Positions 63,962 to 64,000 of a stretch of DNA of 64,000 bases are shown here, piece after piece. Position 1 is the stretch's first letter; the number at the start of each line of letters is the position of its first letter. The notes beneath the pieces are model-generated. The model searched no databases. It had not been told where the DNA came from and saw only the letters and a program-made list of their open reading frames with translations. The position numbers and the translations under genes are program-made. The stretch is from GCA-2683825 sp965662355 (GTDB lineage Bacteria > Planctomycetota > UBA1135 > GCA-002686595): positions 12,072-76,071 of the forward strand of contig CBFIHP010000024.1 in the NCBI GenBank assembly GCA_965662355.1, read 5' to 3'.

Positions 63962-64000
63962 GCCCCCTCTCATCGAAGCGGCTCCCCGCCAAGAACGGAC

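Overview
The window is a gene-dense, GC-rich (roughly 60-65% by eye) bacterial chromosome segment with no phage, transposon, CRISPR or plasmid functions. Family content points to a Planctomycetota-like bacterium: secreted FG-GAP/ASPIC proteins, a 3,008-residue FG-GAP/PKD surface protein, several lipoproteins, HEAT and von Willebrand A proteins, and many small membrane proteins of unknown role. That assignment is inferred from content; there is no rRNA or other phylogenetic marker here.

Layout. 1-6,235 (+): end of a TPR protein, an FG-GAP/ASPIC lipoprotein, dimethylarginine dimethylaminohydrolase, a DegT-family protein that has lost its PLP lysine, and an M1 aminopeptidase. 6,397-15,602: a beta-helix lipoprotein, a D-amino-acid-oxidase-like flavoprotein, a MuiA-like DUF4139 protein, a HEAT+VWA protein, NAD(P)H-hydrate epimerase and a secreted amidase. 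15,742-19,822 (+): enoyl-CoA hydratase, MDR oxidoreductase, 3-hydroxyacyl-CoA dehydrogenase and two membrane proteins. 19,819-28,838 (-): a seven-gene run, glgA-like, ROK kinase, ABC ATPase, ABC permease, glcD, glcE, glcF, joined by overlaps or short gaps. 29,291-32,276 (+): gpmI and a membrane-anchored carboxypeptidase-regulatory-like protein.

32,463-37,448 (-) is a complete ISC iron-sulfur operon (iscR-iscS-iscU-iscA-hscB-hscA) behind a palindromic candidate operator. 37,770-41,744 holds a zinc-ribbon protein, a thioesterase, two membrane proteins, dprA, DUF309 and a HEAT protein. 41,905-48,518 (-) reads tRNA-Ser(GCU), PEGA lipoprotein, murD, a stand-alone Clp N-domain protein, an McsA-like zinc/UVR protein and clpC, ending at a strong terminator. 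48,665-63,961 (+) is a secretome block: a large FG-GAP/ASPIC/thioredoxin/TPR coding region broken by one in-frame TGA, the giant FG-GAP + 27-PKD protein, and a small secreted protein paired with a matrixin-type metalloprotease.

Best leads: (i) the in-frame TGA at 50,447-50,449, directly followed by a potential stem-loop, with over 550 intact codons beyond it; (ii) a C-terminal module of about 115 residues shared by the giant PKD protein and the matrixin, a candidate sorting or anchoring domain; (iii) a three-unit higher-order periodicity and recurrent Asn-x-Ser/Thr sites in the PKD array; (iv) a DegT-fold protein with Gln in place of the Schiff-base Lys; (v) a GT5 glycogen-synthase-like protein whose ADP-glucose motifs are rewritten; (vi) an McsA-like/Clp-N/ClpC set without McsB.
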